NCBI RefSeq assembly: GCF_003390335.1
Contig: NZ_QUOU01000001.1
Coordinates: 1,054,001-1,118,000, forward strand
DNA length: 64,000 nucleotides
DNA from: Thalassotalea euphylliae
GTDB taxonomy: Bacteria; Pseudomonadota; Gammaproteobacteria; Enterobacterales; Alteromonadaceae
Direction: 5' to 3'
In this document: positions 8,738 through 17,968 of the stretch, piece by piece
Numbering within the stretch: position 1 is the first letter of the stretch
Layout: every line of letters starts with the position of its first letter
Translations under genes and position numbers: made by a program
Notes under the pieces: generated by a model
What the model was told of the DNA's origin: nothing
Databases searched by the model: none
The model's input: only the letters and a program-made list of their open reading frames with translations

Positions 8738-9295
8738 CTATTGGCGTTTACCTTCAATATGTAAGTCAAACGTGATATCACCAAAATCCATTTTGTAGCC
8801 AAAGTCTTTCATTGCGATTTTGGTCGAGCCTTCAAAGCCAACGCGATAGCCACCCCAAGGATCTTTACCTTCACCAATTTTTACTGCGTCGATAACAATT
8901 TCTTTGTCCATACCTTGCAAGGTTAATGTGCCAGTAACTTTGAGTTTGTCATTGCCCAGATCTTCAACTTTACTGCTGACAAATTTAGCGCTGCCAAATT
9001 TGTTAACATCAAGAAAGTCATCGTTACGGATATGCTTGTCGCGCTCAGCATGGTTAGAGTCAACGCTAGTTGTGTCGATGTTGATCATAATTTTGCTGTC
9101 AGCCACTTTATTTGCGTCGTAGCTAAAATTGCCAGAGAACTTGTTGAAGCGACCTATGACATAACTGTAACCCAAGTGGCTTACCTTAAAGTTAATAGAC
9201 GCATGTGCGCCTTGGGTATCAACAATGTAGTCAGCAGCCATTGCTGGTAGAGTCGTTGCAGCACTTAATAGTGCCGCTAGAGCGAGTTTTTTCAT
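8738..9295 (-). CDS. YceI-family periplasmic protein (lipocalin-like, polyisoprenoid-binding fold)
   Basis: Secreted protein of 185 residues with a clear signal peptide, MKKLALAALLSAATTLPAMA, cleaved before ADYIVD. The mature part has the YceI pattern: HASINFKVSHLGYSYVIGRFNKFSGNF, then TSVDSNHAERDKHIRNDDFLDVNKF and VTGTLTLQGM. The fold binds a long isoprenoid such as ubiquinone in family structures. It follows the cytochrome b561 gene on the same strand by 98 bases, a common pairing that suggests a quinone-linked periplasmic role. The start ATG has GGAAACCC upstream. Confidence 0.93.
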   Translation of the reverse strand: MKKLALAALLSAATTLPAMAADYIVDTQGAHASINFKVSHLGYSYVIGRFNKFSGNFSYDANKVADSKIMINIDTTSVDSNHAERDKHIRNDDFLDVNKFGSAKFVSSKVEDLGNDKLKVTGTLTLQGMDKEIVIDAVKIGEGKDPWGGYRVGFEGSTKIAMKDFGYKMDFGDITFDLHIEGKRQ

Positions 9296-9393
9296 GGGGG
9301 TTTCCTGTTATTAATTGTGTTTTATTAGCACATTATAAGTGCGATTTATTCCAAGCAATGTTTCTACTACTGCCCTTGCAATCTCGAGCACAG

Positions 9394-9936
9394 CTAGAGC
9401 ATACGACGCAGCGTATCATCTTTGTCAACAAAGTGATGTTTTAACGCCGCTAGCGCATGTAGTAGCGCAAGTAAAATAAGGGTATAAGCCAAATACTCAT
9501 GTACTACGCCAGCGATGTCTGCCTGGTTTGAAAACAGTTCGCCAAGTGCTGCAACCTCAAACCAATTAAACACTGCAATAGCCCGGCCATCGGCGGTTGA
9601 GATCAGGTAACCACTTAGCATAATCACTAACATTAGCGCATATAGTAAGTAGTGAGCGAATTTGGCGGCTTTTTGTTCGACAGGGGACTGTGTCGCTAAT
9701 GGCGATGGTGAAGGTGTTAGCGCTTTCCACACCAAACGAGTTAGCGTGGCAATAAGTAACAAAATACCGATACTTTTGTGCCAATGCGGGGCAGTTTGAT
9801 ACCACTGGCTGTAGTAATTCAAATCGACCATCCACCAACCTACGCCAAATAAGCCAATAACGACAATGGCGCTCAGCCAATGAAAGGCTTTAGCAATAAT
9901 ACCGTACTGCGCTTTACTGTTTTTTAATTGTGGCAT
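9394..9936 (-). CDS. Cytochrome b561 family membrane protein
   Basis: Di-haem inner-membrane cytochrome of 180 residues with four hydrophobic segments (about 17-35, 54-72, 95-115 and 147-168). The expected haem-ligand histidines are present in AFHWLSAIV, HWHKSIG and ALLHALAALKHHF. These proteins transfer electrons between quinones and periplasmic acceptors or superoxide. It is the first gene of the leftward pair with YceI. Start MPQLKNSKAQYGIIAKAFHWLS is typical. Confidence 0.92.
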   Translation of the reverse strand: MPQLKNSKAQYGIIAKAFHWLSAIVVIGLFGVGWWMVDLNYYSQWYQTAPHWHKSIGILLLIATLTRLVWKALTPSPSPLATQSPVEQKAAKFAHYLLYALMLVIMLSGYLISTADGRAIAVFNWFEVAALGELFSNQADIAGVVHEYLAYTLILLALLHALAALKHHFVDKDDTLRRML

Positions 9937-10292
9937 CTAACTCTCATTATTATTGGGCTTATGGCTACACCTTGCTGGTGAAAACCATTTACGGTAATTT
10001 AGCTGAGCAACTAGGCTCGTTCAAATGAGTCGACGGTTCTCGTCCTACATTAAAACAATATTATCTTATCTGATTTTTTTCATAGGTTTCACGAACTCAA
10101 GTGTAAATTAATTGTAAAGTGTTACTTGCGAACGGTAAGTTAGCCATGGCGCTATATTTATGCAGCTTGTTTAATGTATCAATATCGCTCGTGTTATAAC
10201 TTAGATTAGTGCCTAGCTGTTATCCCTTGCCATCTAACGATAAAATATCAATATTATTTCTCTTTACGTGTTTTTCAACTAAGAGCCTTTCT
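9937..10292. other. Divergent intergenic region, about 356 bp
   Basis: Holds the promoters for the leftward b561-yceI pair and the rightward aldehyde dehydrogenase. I see no hairpin, repeat or operator strong enough to name. A GTG at 10209 in frame with the dehydrogenase gives a 28-residue extension without family similarity, so it is treated as untranslated. Confidence 0.5.
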
Positions 10293-11729
10293 ATGGATAA
10301 TCTTATTCGTCAATGTTCATACATCGCTGGTCAATGGATGTCTGGTGAGCAGTTATTTTCTGTCAATACCCCGGCCAACAATCAACAAATTATCCAAGTA
10401 TATGATGCTGGTGTTCAAGGGGCTATTGATGCTGTTGAAGCCGCACACGCTGCACTTTCATCGTGGTCAAAGAAAACAGCTCAGCAACGCGCAACGCTGT
10501 TAAAAGCCTGGCTTGAACTTATTCTCACCCATCAAAAAGACTTGGCGAGATTATTAACGCTCGAACAGGGCAAGCCATTGTCGGAAGCGGAGGGGGAAAT
10601 TCAATACGCCGCTTCGTTTTTAGAATGGTTTGCCGAAGAAGGCAAGCGAGTCTACGGTGACGTTATCCCTCAAACGATCGACAATCAAAGGCTTATGGTG
10701 ATTAAACAGCCCGTTGGCGTGGTCAGTGCTATCACCCCTTGGAATTTTCCAAGCGCTATGATCATGCGCAAAGCCGCTGCGGCACTTGCTGCGGGTTGTT
10801 CATTTGTTGTTAGACCCGATCCGCAAACCCCATTATCTGCGCTGGCGCTAGCTGCTTTAGCTGAACAAGCGGGCATACCCGAAGGCATATTTAATGTAGT
10901 TGTTTCTGAGCAAGCACAAGCGGTGGGTGAGGTGTTAACCACGCACCCTAAAATTGCCAAGTTTACCTTCACCGGCTCCACTCGCGTTGGCAAAATTTTA
11001 ATGAGCCAGTGTAGCCAAAGTGTGAAAAAGGTGTCGATGGAGCTTGGTGGCAATGCGCCATTTATTGTTTTTGAAGATGCGGATATTGAATTAGCGGTAA
11101 AAGGCGCCATTCAGTCAAAATATCGCAATGCCGGTCAGACGTGTGTTTGTACTAACCGTATTTATGTGCACAACAGTGTCATGGCTAAGTTTACTGAGCT
11201 TTATGTTAACGCCGTGAACAATCTAAAACTAGGTGATGGCTTGCGAGAAAATACAAACATCGGCCCTGTGATTTCGCCACAAGCCGCTAACCGCATGCAA
11301 GACATAGTTGATACCAGTGTGGGCTTGGGCGCAAAGGTTGCCGCGGGTGGTAAAGTATCTGCATTGGGTGAGTGTTACTTCGAACCTACGGTATTAACTG
11401 ATGTTACCACTGAGATGCCGGTTGCTAGTGAGGAAATCTTTGGTCCGATTTCACCAATTATTGGATTTGATGACGAAGACGAGGTTATTGCAAGTGCGAA
11501 CAGTGTTGAGGTTGGACTTGCCGCTTATTTTTACACCGAGAGTATTAGCCGTGTATGGCGTGTCGCCGAGCAATTAGCGTTTGGTATGGTTGGCATTAAT
11601 GAAACCGCTATTTCTAATGCCGTTGCGCCATTTGGTGGCATTAAGCAATCGGGCTTTGGTCGAGAAGGATCTAAATACGGGCTAGATGATTATCTGTCAA
11701 TCAAGTACATGTGTTTAGGGAATATTTAA
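10293..11729 (+). CDS. NAD(P)-dependent succinate-semialdehyde dehydrogenase type
   Basis: Cytosolic aldehyde dehydrogenase of 478 residues, closest in pattern to GabD. Visible are the substrate and cofactor block GVVSAITPWNFPSAMIMRK, the Rossmann glycines in FTGSTRVGKILM, the catalytic Glu in ELGGNAPFIVF and the nucleophile Cys in NAGQTCVCTNRIYV. The last motif is characteristic of the succinate-semialdehyde branch. The C-terminal GGIKQSGFGREGSKYGLDDYLSIKY is also GabD-like. The ATG at 10293 follows a TAAGAG site and fits family length better than the upstream GTG. No gabT or transporter lies beside it, so the pathway is unsettled. Confidence 0.88.
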   Translation: MDNLIRQCSYIAGQWMSGEQLFSVNTPANNQQIIQVYDAGVQGAIDAVEAAHAALSSWSKKTAQQRATLLKAWLELILTHQKDLARLLTLEQGKPLSEAEGEIQYAASFLEWFAEEGKRVYGDVIPQTIDNQRLMVIKQPVGVVSAITPWNFPSAMIMRKAAAALAAGCSFVVRPDPQTPLSALALAALAEQAGIPEGIFNVVVSEQAQAVGEVLTTHPKIAKFTFTGSTRVGKILMSQCSQSVKKVSMELGGNAPFIVFEDADIELAVKGAIQSKYRNAGQTCVCTNRIYVHNSVMAKFTELYVNAVNNLKLGDGLRENTNIGPVISPQAANRMQDIVDTSVGLGAKVAAGGKVSALGECYFEPTVLTDVTTEMPVASEEIFGPISPIIGFDDEDEVIASANSVEVGLAAYFYTESISRVWRVAEQLAFGMVGINETAISNAVAPFGGIKQSGFGREGSKYGLDDYLSIKYMCLGNI

Positions 11730-11880
11730 CAGTCTGTGCTTGTTTACTAGCAGTTGTTGCGAATTGGCCAACTTGTTCAAATGAGCGGTTGGTCTAGCTC
11801 GGAGCGTTAAGCTTGAGTATTGACAATATGGCAGGGGGATAAAGCTGTAACGCCTAGCTTTTTTAGCAATGCTCAGTAAA

Positions 11881-11913
11881 TTTTGCTTCGATAGATACGC
11901 TAGCGAAGCAAAA
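11881..11913. terminator. Long-stem hairpin between convergent genes
   Basis: TTTTGCTTCG (11881-11890) and CGAAGCAAAA (11904-11913) form a 10-base perfect stem around a 13-base loop. It lies between the convergent dehydrogenase and EF-hand genes and probably ends one or both transcripts, though the U-tract is short. Confidence 0.5.
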
Positions 11914-11947
11914 CAAATAGGGCATTATTAGCGATATGGGAAAAGGG

Positions 11948-12166
11948 TTATAACGCTAGTTCAATGACCATTTCACGCAACTCTTCTTTGGAAATCGCGT
12001 TGTCATGATTTTTATCAAATCGTTTGAAGATGCTTTCGCACATGCGAATGCCTTTGTCTTGTAATAAACAGTCAATTAATTCAACGAATTCGGTGCGATT
12101 AATCACGCCATCGCGGTCTTCATCAAACACTTCAAATAATTCGTCTACCCACTGGTTAAGTTCCAT
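11948..12166 (-). CDS. Small EF-hand calcium-binding protein
   Basis: A 72-residue protein with two EF-hand loops. Loop 1 is DEDRDGVINRTEF with ligands at positions 1, 3, 5, 9 and 12. Loop 2 is DKNHDNAISKEEL, with Asn in place of the usual Gly at position 6. No signal peptide is present, so it is likely cytosolic. It could be a calcium sensor or buffer; no partner is adjacent. The ATG is preceded by AAGGGAG. Confidence 0.85.
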   Translation of the reverse strand: MELNQWVDELFEVFDEDRDGVINRTEFVELIDCLLQDKGIRMCESIFKRFDKNHDNAISKEELREMVIELAL

Positions 12167-12294
12167 AACACTCCCTTAACGCCAGTCAAAAACAGAGTTA
12201 AGACTTTATCGTGTCTTCATCCATAATGGAATGAATTATTTTAATTTTTCTCAATGGTCGTAGCAGTTAGTTAAGTGCCAAAAATCTAAAAAAG

Positions 12295-12735
12295 CTACCC
12301 ATTAGCAATTAAAGTCTGCAGCTTATTCGCTAATACTCGTTGTTGTTTACGGTTGCTATCGGTTAACGCTGTCAGCGCATAAAATTGGTTGTGGGCTATC
12401 ACACCGACCACGCCGTTGTGGTTTGCATAGCCATTGCCGCTATTCGCCCTAATTTGCACAATATCGTCAAATGCGAGCAATGTTCGGCGCTTGCCTTTAA
12501 TTGAGAATTGGCTAATCAACAATTGTTGGTTAGTCAGGTCAAAAATCGACAACTTAAAGTCTAAAACCAATAACAACAAACTGGGAACAACGAAGCCAAT
12601 TGATAACGCATTAAAAGATAGTGGCTGGAACTGGCTGATATAGAGCGTACCGAAAATAAATAGCAAACAAGTAACGGCTACCTTGTAGGGGTAGCTAGAG
12701 ACAATCAGCAAATCTTTTTTTTCAATCACTTTCAT
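12295..12735 (-). CDS. Hypothetical membrane protein with two N-terminal membrane segments
   Basis: A 146-residue protein I do not recognise. Two hydrophobic helices (about residues 18-34 and 43-60) are followed by a soluble beta-rich region of about 80 residues that begins FKLSIFDLTNQQLLISQFSIKGKRR. This resembles the layout of bacterial PH-like membrane proteins, where such a region follows a helical hairpin. Single gene on the minus strand; its promoter region faces the S33 peptidase gene. Confidence 0.65.
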   Translation of the reverse strand: MKVIEKKDLLIVSSYPYKVAVTCLLFIFGTLYISQFQPLSFNALSIGFVVPSLLLLVLDFKLSIFDLTNQQLLISQFSIKGKRRTLLAFDDIVQIRANSGNGYANHNGVVGVIAHNQFYALTALTDSNRKQQRVLANKLQTLIANG

Positions 12736-12960
12736 TTCAGGCTCTGTGCTATCGCAACGATTAAACGCTTATGACATTAAGATTAGTTGACTGTTTTTTT
12801 GAGGTAAAAATACAAAATAAAAAAAGTTTGTAATAAATTTCAAAATAGTGAGACTGAGTTGCACAGTCACTTAATTATTCTAATGAGTTAGGCGATTTTT
12901 ACTAAGCCGGGCTAGCAAGGCTAACCCGAAATTAATTTAATAAAGGGATTGATAACAATA

Positions 12961-14457
12961 ATGTGGAAAGCAAAACGAAAAGCCGTGTGCTCAGCCTTAT
13001 TGGCATCTGGTCTGTTGACCAGCTCGATGTTGTCTTTAGCCGCAGATAGCGAGCAACTTACCACCCAGTCGAGCAAATTATCGCTGGAAAACTGCCATAT
13101 AGATGGTATCAAAGAACAAATTCAATGCGGCACGCTAACCGTACCAGAGAACTATCAAGCACCGTCTGGCCAGCAAATAGATCTGCACTTTACCGTGCTG
13201 TCAGCAATCGATAATTCTAACAACAAAATTCCTTTGATGTTTTTAGCGGGTGGACCGGGACAAGCGGCGACGGAGCTTTCTGCAATGTTGCGTAATCGCT
13301 TTTATGAAGTGCGTAAAACCCACGACATTATTTTGGTGGATCAACGAGGTACTGGCCAATCGTCACAGCTCAAATGTCACGATGAAGCATTCACCGCAAA
13401 AAGTGTTTACGAGTCACTGACTTTTGATTTTGAAGTAAGTGAAGTGCAAGATTGCATTGCTGAATTTAATCAAGACCTTAGCCAGTATAATTCCGAAAAT
13501 GCGATTCGAGATTTTGATGCCGTTCGAGCGGCGTTAGGTCACGATAAAATCAATATTTATGGCGGCTCTTACGGCACTCGTGCGGCATTAATTTATATGC
13601 GTATGTTCCCGCAAAGCCTGAACAGTGTCGTGCTTGACAGTGTTGCACCGCTTGACATGCGCATCGGTTTGTTTGGACAAAGTGGTGCCCGTTCTTACGA
13701 ATTATTATTGAGCAATTGCCAAGCGGAAGAAAGCTGTCAGCAAGCGTTCCCCAACCTTGATGAAGACTATCAAAAAGTCTTTAACCAATTAGTAGTAAAA
13801 CCTGTTGAGCTTACAATTGCACATCCGCGTTTAGGTACACCAACCAAATTAGTCATTGATGTTGAAAAATTTGTGACCACGATTCAACTGCAACTGTATA
13901 GCTTAGAAGGGCGCAGTATTATGCCTTTAGTCATTAACCAAGCGGCACAAGGAAATTTTATGCCGTTTGTTGGTGTGCTGGCAGCAGGTGACGAAAAGCA
14001 GCCGCGAGGCTCGGTTTATTCTAATTTGCTAATGAATATTGCCTGTAATGAAGACTTCCCCTTAATTGCGGAACAAGACTGGCAAGCAGACGCCAACAAT
14101 GGCTTTGCCCGCAATATTAGCCATCGCGGCGTACGTTTAGTTTGTCCGTTATGGCCAAAATATCGCCCTGATGCTAGCTTCTACGAGCCAATTCGCAGCG
14201 ATATCCCTACGTTGATCCTCTCTGGCAAGTTAGATCCGGTCACGCCGCCAGAAAATGGTGAACGTGCCGACCAAATGCTGGCAAACAGCCGCCATATTGT
14301 CGCCGAGCACCTTTCACACATTGTGGCAGTTAACGACTGTGGGGTTGGTTTAGTCGCCAAGTTTATTGACGAACTTGATTTAGAAGGCCTGGACGCAAGC
14401 TGTTTAGCTGAGTTACCAGCAGAAACATTTATGACCAGTCTTAACGGCAATATGTAA
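12961..14457 (+). CDS. Secreted S33-family alpha/beta hydrolase (tripeptidyl/prolyl aminopeptidase-like)
   Basis: Exported hydrolase of 498 residues with a signal peptide, MWKAKRKAVCSALLASGLLTS and on to about residue 28. The oxyanion segment is FLAGGPGQAA. The nucleophile elbow is YGGSYGTRAA with catalytic Ser. The acid is in LSGKLDPVTPP, and the His is in AEHLSHIVAV, giving a complete triad. The C-terminal TAP-like lid domain is present. It lies ten bases before natA and is probably co-transcribed with the exporter. The ATG at 12961 is preferred to a TTG at 12949. Confidence 0.88.
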   Translation: MWKAKRKAVCSALLASGLLTSSMLSLAADSEQLTTQSSKLSLENCHIDGIKEQIQCGTLTVPENYQAPSGQQIDLHFTVLSAIDNSNNKIPLMFLAGGPGQAATELSAMLRNRFYEVRKTHDIILVDQRGTGQSSQLKCHDEAFTAKSVYESLTFDFEVSEVQDCIAEFNQDLSQYNSENAIRDFDAVRAALGHDKINIYGGSYGTRAALIYMRMFPQSLNSVVLDSVAPLDMRIGLFGQSGARSYELLLSNCQAEESCQQAFPNLDEDYQKVFNQLVVKPVELTIAHPRLGTPTKLVIDVEKFVTTIQLQLYSLEGRSIMPLVINQAAQGNFMPFVGVLAAGDEKQPRGSVYSNLLMNIACNEDFPLIAEQDWQADANNGFARNISHRGVRLVCPLWPKYRPDASFYEPIRSDIPTLILSGKLDPVTPPENGERADQMLANSRHIVAEHLSHIVAVNDCGVGLVAKFIDELDLEGLDASCLAELPAETFMTSLNGNM

Positions 14458-14466
14458 GGAACGAGC

Positions 14467-15204
14467 ATGATCAAAGTTGAAAATTTACACAAAACCTTTG
14501 GTAAAACCGTTAAGGCATTAGATGGTTTGTCTTTTACCGCCAATGACGGCGAAATTACCGGTATTCTGGGGCCAAACGGCGCCGGTAAAACCACTTGTTT
14601 ACGCACCCTTTATGGTCTGCTAAAAGCCGATGATGGTGTTGCCACCATTGATGGTATTAGTGCGCTGCAAAAACCTATTTTAGCGCGTGCACAACTGGGT
14701 ATTTTCCCTGATAAGTTTGGTTTATACGAACGCTTAACGGCATATGAGCAAATTGATTATTTTGCCAGTATTCACGGTTTATCGGGCGCAAAAAAGAAAA
14801 TGGCAATTGAGCAAATTCTTAAAGATCTTGAAATGGAAGAGTTGGCGCATCGAAAAACACAGGGCTTCTCACAAGGTCAACGCATGAAAGTGACCTTGGC
14901 GCAAGCGCTAGTACATCAGCCTAAAAACTTTGTGCTAGACGAACCAACACGTGGTTTAGACGTGATGAGTACGCGAATTTTACGGGATTATTTACGTCGT
15001 TTTAAAGAGCAAGGACATTGCATTTTGTTTTCATCGCATGTGATGCAAGAAGTGGCAGCCTTGTGTGATCGCGTGGTGATTGTGGCTAATGGCCGACTGG
15101 CCGCCGAAGGTACACCAGAAGAGCTTTGCCAGTTAGCCGGTGAAAGCCAGCTAGAAGAGGCGTTTGTTAAATTAATTGGTTCAGACGAAGGAGTGGCAGC
15201 CTAA
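14467..15204 (+). CDS. natA: ABC transporter ATP-binding protein, NatA type
   Basis: Cytosolic ATPase of a two-component ABC-2 exporter, 245 residues. Walker A is GPNGAGKTT (about 35-43), the signature is GFSQGQRMKVTLAQAL, and Walker B is NFVLDEPTRGLD, followed by the H-loop in LFSSHVMQE. Its stop overlaps the permease start by one base (TAATG), which indicates translational coupling. NatAB of Bacillus exports sodium, but the family is broad and the substrate here is unknown. The symbol denotes subfamily only. Confidence 0.9.
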   Translation: MIKVENLHKTFGKTVKALDGLSFTANDGEITGILGPNGAGKTTCLRTLYGLLKADDGVATIDGISALQKPILARAQLGIFPDKFGLYERLTAYEQIDYFASIHGLSGAKKKMAIEQILKDLEMEELAHRKTQGFSQGQRMKVTLAQALVHQPKNFVLDEPTRGLDVMSTRILRDYLRRFKEQGHCILFSSHVMQEVAALCDRVVIVANGRLAAEGTPEELCQLAGESQLEEAFVKLIGSDEGVAA

Positions 15205-16379
15205 TGAGTGCAGCATTTGGCCAATTGAGGGCCCTGATAGTAAAAGAGTTTAAAGAAGCGTTTCGCGACAAGCGCGCCATGATGGTCGCGTTTAGTATGT
15301 CGCTACTGGCACCAGTGATGATTATGGTGTTGTCGAAAACTATGATCAAAGAGCTGGTTGAAACGCCACCCGTTTATGCCGAGATTGTTGGTGCGGAGTA
15401 CGCCCCTAAACTCGTTAAAGAGTTTACTGATGAAAATATCTTGCCGTTGTCTGAGTCCAAAGAGGACGACTTGCGCATCTGGCAAGAGCGCGGTATTAAA
15501 ATCACCATTCCTGAAACCTACGGCCAAGACATGGTTGAAGGTAACATTATTGATGTGGTACTCAACGCTGATTACAGTGATAAACCGAGTTTAGCGCCAA
15601 TTCGCCGGATTAAAGATGTCATCACAGATCACGCTAGGACCATTGGTTACAAGCGTTTAGTGATGCGTGGTGTTGATGTGCGTATATTGCAGCCGCTGAA
15701 TTTGGTTGAGCAAGATCGCGCTCAGCCAAGTAGTAACGCCATGATGATCAGCACTATGCTAGGCTTGTACCTCTTGATGGGGGCCTTTATGTCGGGCCTA
15801 TCAATTGCAATCGACTCTAGTGCCGGCGAGCGTGAGCGTAACGTATTAGAAATGTTGCTTTGCCAGCCAGTGAGTACCACCAAAATCGTGCTCGCTAAGC
15901 TGTCTTGCGCTGCGTCTATTTCAATTTTATCGATTGTCCTGATGTTAGTAGTTACCTCGATAACTGTTGGCTTTGTCGATCTCTCAAAAATAGGCGCAAC
16001 CTTTAGCATTGACGCTGGTATGTTTATCGCCTTGCTGGCCTTGCTTATTCCTGTTTGTATTTTGGCGGCGGCGCTACAGCTATTCTTTTCGTTCCAAGCA
16101 AAAAGTTTTAAAGAGGCACAATCAACCGTTACTATGCTGATTATGCTACCTGCCTTTATTCCTTTTATCTTGATGTTTATTGACGACCGACCTTTATGGC
16201 TAGATTGGCTGCCAGTTGCTGGTCAATCCATCATTATTGAAGACATGTTTAAAGGGCTGGCAATTAACTGGACGGCATTTGCCTTCACTAGCGTAACAAC
16301 AATTGCACTCGCTGCAGTATTGGTGATGACGCTTGCACAAAAGCTCAAGTCAGAAAAAGTGGTTATGGCGTTAAGTTAG
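15204..16379 (+). CDS. natB: ABC-2 type transporter permease, NatB type
   Basis: Membrane partner of the preceding ATPase, 391 residues. One N-terminal membrane segment (about 25-45) is followed by a large extracytoplasmic domain (about 46-175). A cluster of five or six helices covers 175-385. The conserved ABC-2 helix and loop SSAGERERNVLEMLLCQPVSTTKIVLAKL is present. Transported substrate is unknown. The secreted peptidase immediately upstream raises the possibility of peptide or antimicrobial export, but that is inference. Confidence 0.9.
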   Translation: MSAAFGQLRALIVKEFKEAFRDKRAMMVAFSMSLLAPVMIMVLSKTMIKELVETPPVYAEIVGAEYAPKLVKEFTDENILPLSESKEDDLRIWQERGIKITIPETYGQDMVEGNIIDVVLNADYSDKPSLAPIRRIKDVITDHARTIGYKRLVMRGVDVRILQPLNLVEQDRAQPSSNAMMISTMLGLYLLMGAFMSGLSIAIDSSAGERERNVLEMLLCQPVSTTKIVLAKLSCAASISILSIVLMLVVTSITVGFVDLSKIGATFSIDAGMFIALLALLIPVCILAAALQLFFSFQAKSFKEAQSTVTMLIMLPAFIPFILMFIDDRPLWLDWLPVAGQSIIIEDMFKGLAINWTAFAFTSVTTIALAAVLVMTLAQKLKSEKVVMALS

Positions 16380-16398
16380 TCCTTAGGGATTAACTTAA

Positions 16399-16440
16399 CT
16401 TGTTTCGCTTAGTTTGTTTCGCTTAGTTTGTTTCGCATAG
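16399..16440. repeat. 14-bp direct tandem repeat, about 2.7 copies
   Basis: The unit TTTCGCTTAGTTTG is repeated between natB and the sigma-factor gene; the last copy is truncated to TTTCGCATAG. Simple tandem duplication, possibly length-variable between strains. It falls where the sigma-factor promoter or ribosome loading region would be. Confidence 0.7.
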
Positions 16441-16456
16441 CTCAGAGATTTTTCTT

Positions 16457-17071
16457 ATGATACCGTTAGTTGCTAACACTATGTTTGATGAGCCCCGAGC
16501 TTCGGCTGAGGGGACGTCGAGCGGCAGTGACGGCGCTCGCCAGCAAACGAATAGTCATCATAAGGAAAGTCTTTTGAGCCATCAGCACACCTTCATGCAA
16601 TGGATGAATGCGCATGAAAAAATGCTAAAACACATGATTATCGGCTTTGAGGCTAAACCCGCGATTCAAGAAGAGTTGTTTCAAGAAATCGCCTTAAATA
16701 TTTGGCAAGCATTACCGAAATTTAAAGGGCAGGCGGCAGTAAAGACCTTCGTCGCCAAAATCGCCCACAATATTCTTGCCACCCATGTTGCCAAAGCAGT
16801 TCGCACGGTCAAAGCCGATAGCGAACTCGATGATCAGCCACTTGCCGATAACGGCTCTACACCTTATCAATCGCTCGATAAAGCACAACGCCAGCAGCGC
16901 CTGAGACAAGCCATTCGACAATTGAACTTTGAACAGCAACAGATAGTGACTCTGGCGCTAGAAGGTATGAGCTATCAAGAAATGGCGGAAATATTATCGA
17001 TAAGTGTCAACCTCGTTGGTGTGCGCCTGCAGCGCGCTAAGTCAGCCCTAATGAAATTATTGGAGGGCTAA
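16457..17071 (+). CDS. ECF-type RNA polymerase sigma factor
   Basis: Sigma-70 family protein of 204 residues. After a low-complexity N-terminal extension of about 45 residues, sigma region 2 spans about 47-115 (ELFQEIALNIWQALPKFKG is the core helix) and region 4 about 148-202 (LNFEQQQIVTLALEGMSYQEMAEILSISVNLVGVRLQRAKSAL, the -35 recognition helix-turn-helix). Its stop overlaps the start of the next gene (TAATG), as in sigma/anti-sigma pairs. The true start may be downstream, for example at the Met before QWMNAHEK. Confidence 0.88.
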   Translation: MIPLVANTMFDEPRASAEGTSSGSDGARQQTNSHHKESLLSHQHTFMQWMNAHEKMLKHMIIGFEAKPAIQEELFQEIALNIWQALPKFKGQAAVKTFVAKIAHNILATHVAKAVRTVKADSELDDQPLADNGSTPYQSLDKAQRQQRLRQAIRQLNFEQQQIVTLALEGMSYQEMAEILSISVNLVGVRLQRAKSALMKLLEG

Positions 17072-17691
17072 TGAGCGACGAACAACTAGAACAAGCCCAA
17101 ATGAGCAGTGAGCAAGTTGCTGAGAACGACCTACTTGATCAGCAATGGTCAACGTTAGTTGAAGACTGGCAGTCTCAACCATACGAAAAGGTTGATATGA
17201 CGAAGCTGGTTAAACAGCTCAAAAAGCGGACGCTAGCGGCTAAAGCTATCTTGGGGTTTGATGTGCTTGCCACTGTTAGCCTGTTTTCCATTCTCGCCCA
17301 TTTATTTACCGAGCAAGAAAGCGATTGGCCTAGCATTATTTACATTGCATTTGCTGCGTTTGGCTCGCTTATCTATACGATTATAGAGTTTAAAATTCGC
17401 ATTAAAACTTGGCGTATGGACGCCAGTGATCCTGAACAGGTTTTTGAGAAAAATATCAGTGGTGTCAAAGGAGCAATACAATACGCGAAGCTATGGATTG
17501 TGAGTTGTTATCTGCTTGCCCCCGTCATGAATTGGTACCTTTGGGAAGTATCAAAAACCCAAGATGACAACATGCTACCAATGTTTTTGTTTGCTAACGG
17601 CTTGCTTACGGTGATGGTTGTTGGCGCCTACCTTTATAAACGCAAAAGAGTCAAAGAACTTGAGAATATAAATAAAATATTAAATGAATAA
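17071..17691 (+). CDS. Four-helix membrane protein, possible anti-sigma partner
   Basis: A 206-residue protein I cannot assign to a family. Residues 1-65 are soluble and acidic, with WSTLVEDWQSQPYEKVDMTKLVKQLKKRT. Four hydrophobic segments follow near 68-88, 94-114, 130-152 and 170-190. The one-base overlap with the sigma gene and the cytosolic N-terminal domain fit a membrane-bound anti-sigma factor, but no known anti-sigma motif, such as a zinc HxxxCxxC, is visible. The role is inferred only from position. Confidence 0.6.
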   Translation: MSDEQLEQAQMSSEQVAENDLLDQQWSTLVEDWQSQPYEKVDMTKLVKQLKKRTLAAKAILGFDVLATVSLFSILAHLFTEQESDWPSIIYIAFAAFGSLIYTIIEFKIRIKTWRMDASDPEQVFEKNISGVKGAIQYAKLWIVSCYLLAPVMNWYLWEVSKTQDDNMLPMFLFANGLLTVMVVGAYLYKRKRVKELENINKILNE

Positions 17692-17968
17692 TTGTTGTTT
17701 GTTTTTAATTTTGTTTTTTCTTGCTTAGGCTGAATTTAATTCTTTTTTATTGTTTATTAATTCACTATAGTTAACTGAGTTATGCAGCTTAGGACATTAG
17801 TGCGCAACTACCTCCATATATCGTATATAACCAAGTTGTTGTTATCGTATATATTGGAATAAATAAGCGGTTAAATTTCGCTGCTTTATCGTGTACAAAT
17901 TGTCCTAGTTCGGGCAGAATAATCTGCCTCAAAATCATTATCAAAGTTATCACTGTAGAGGATAAAAC

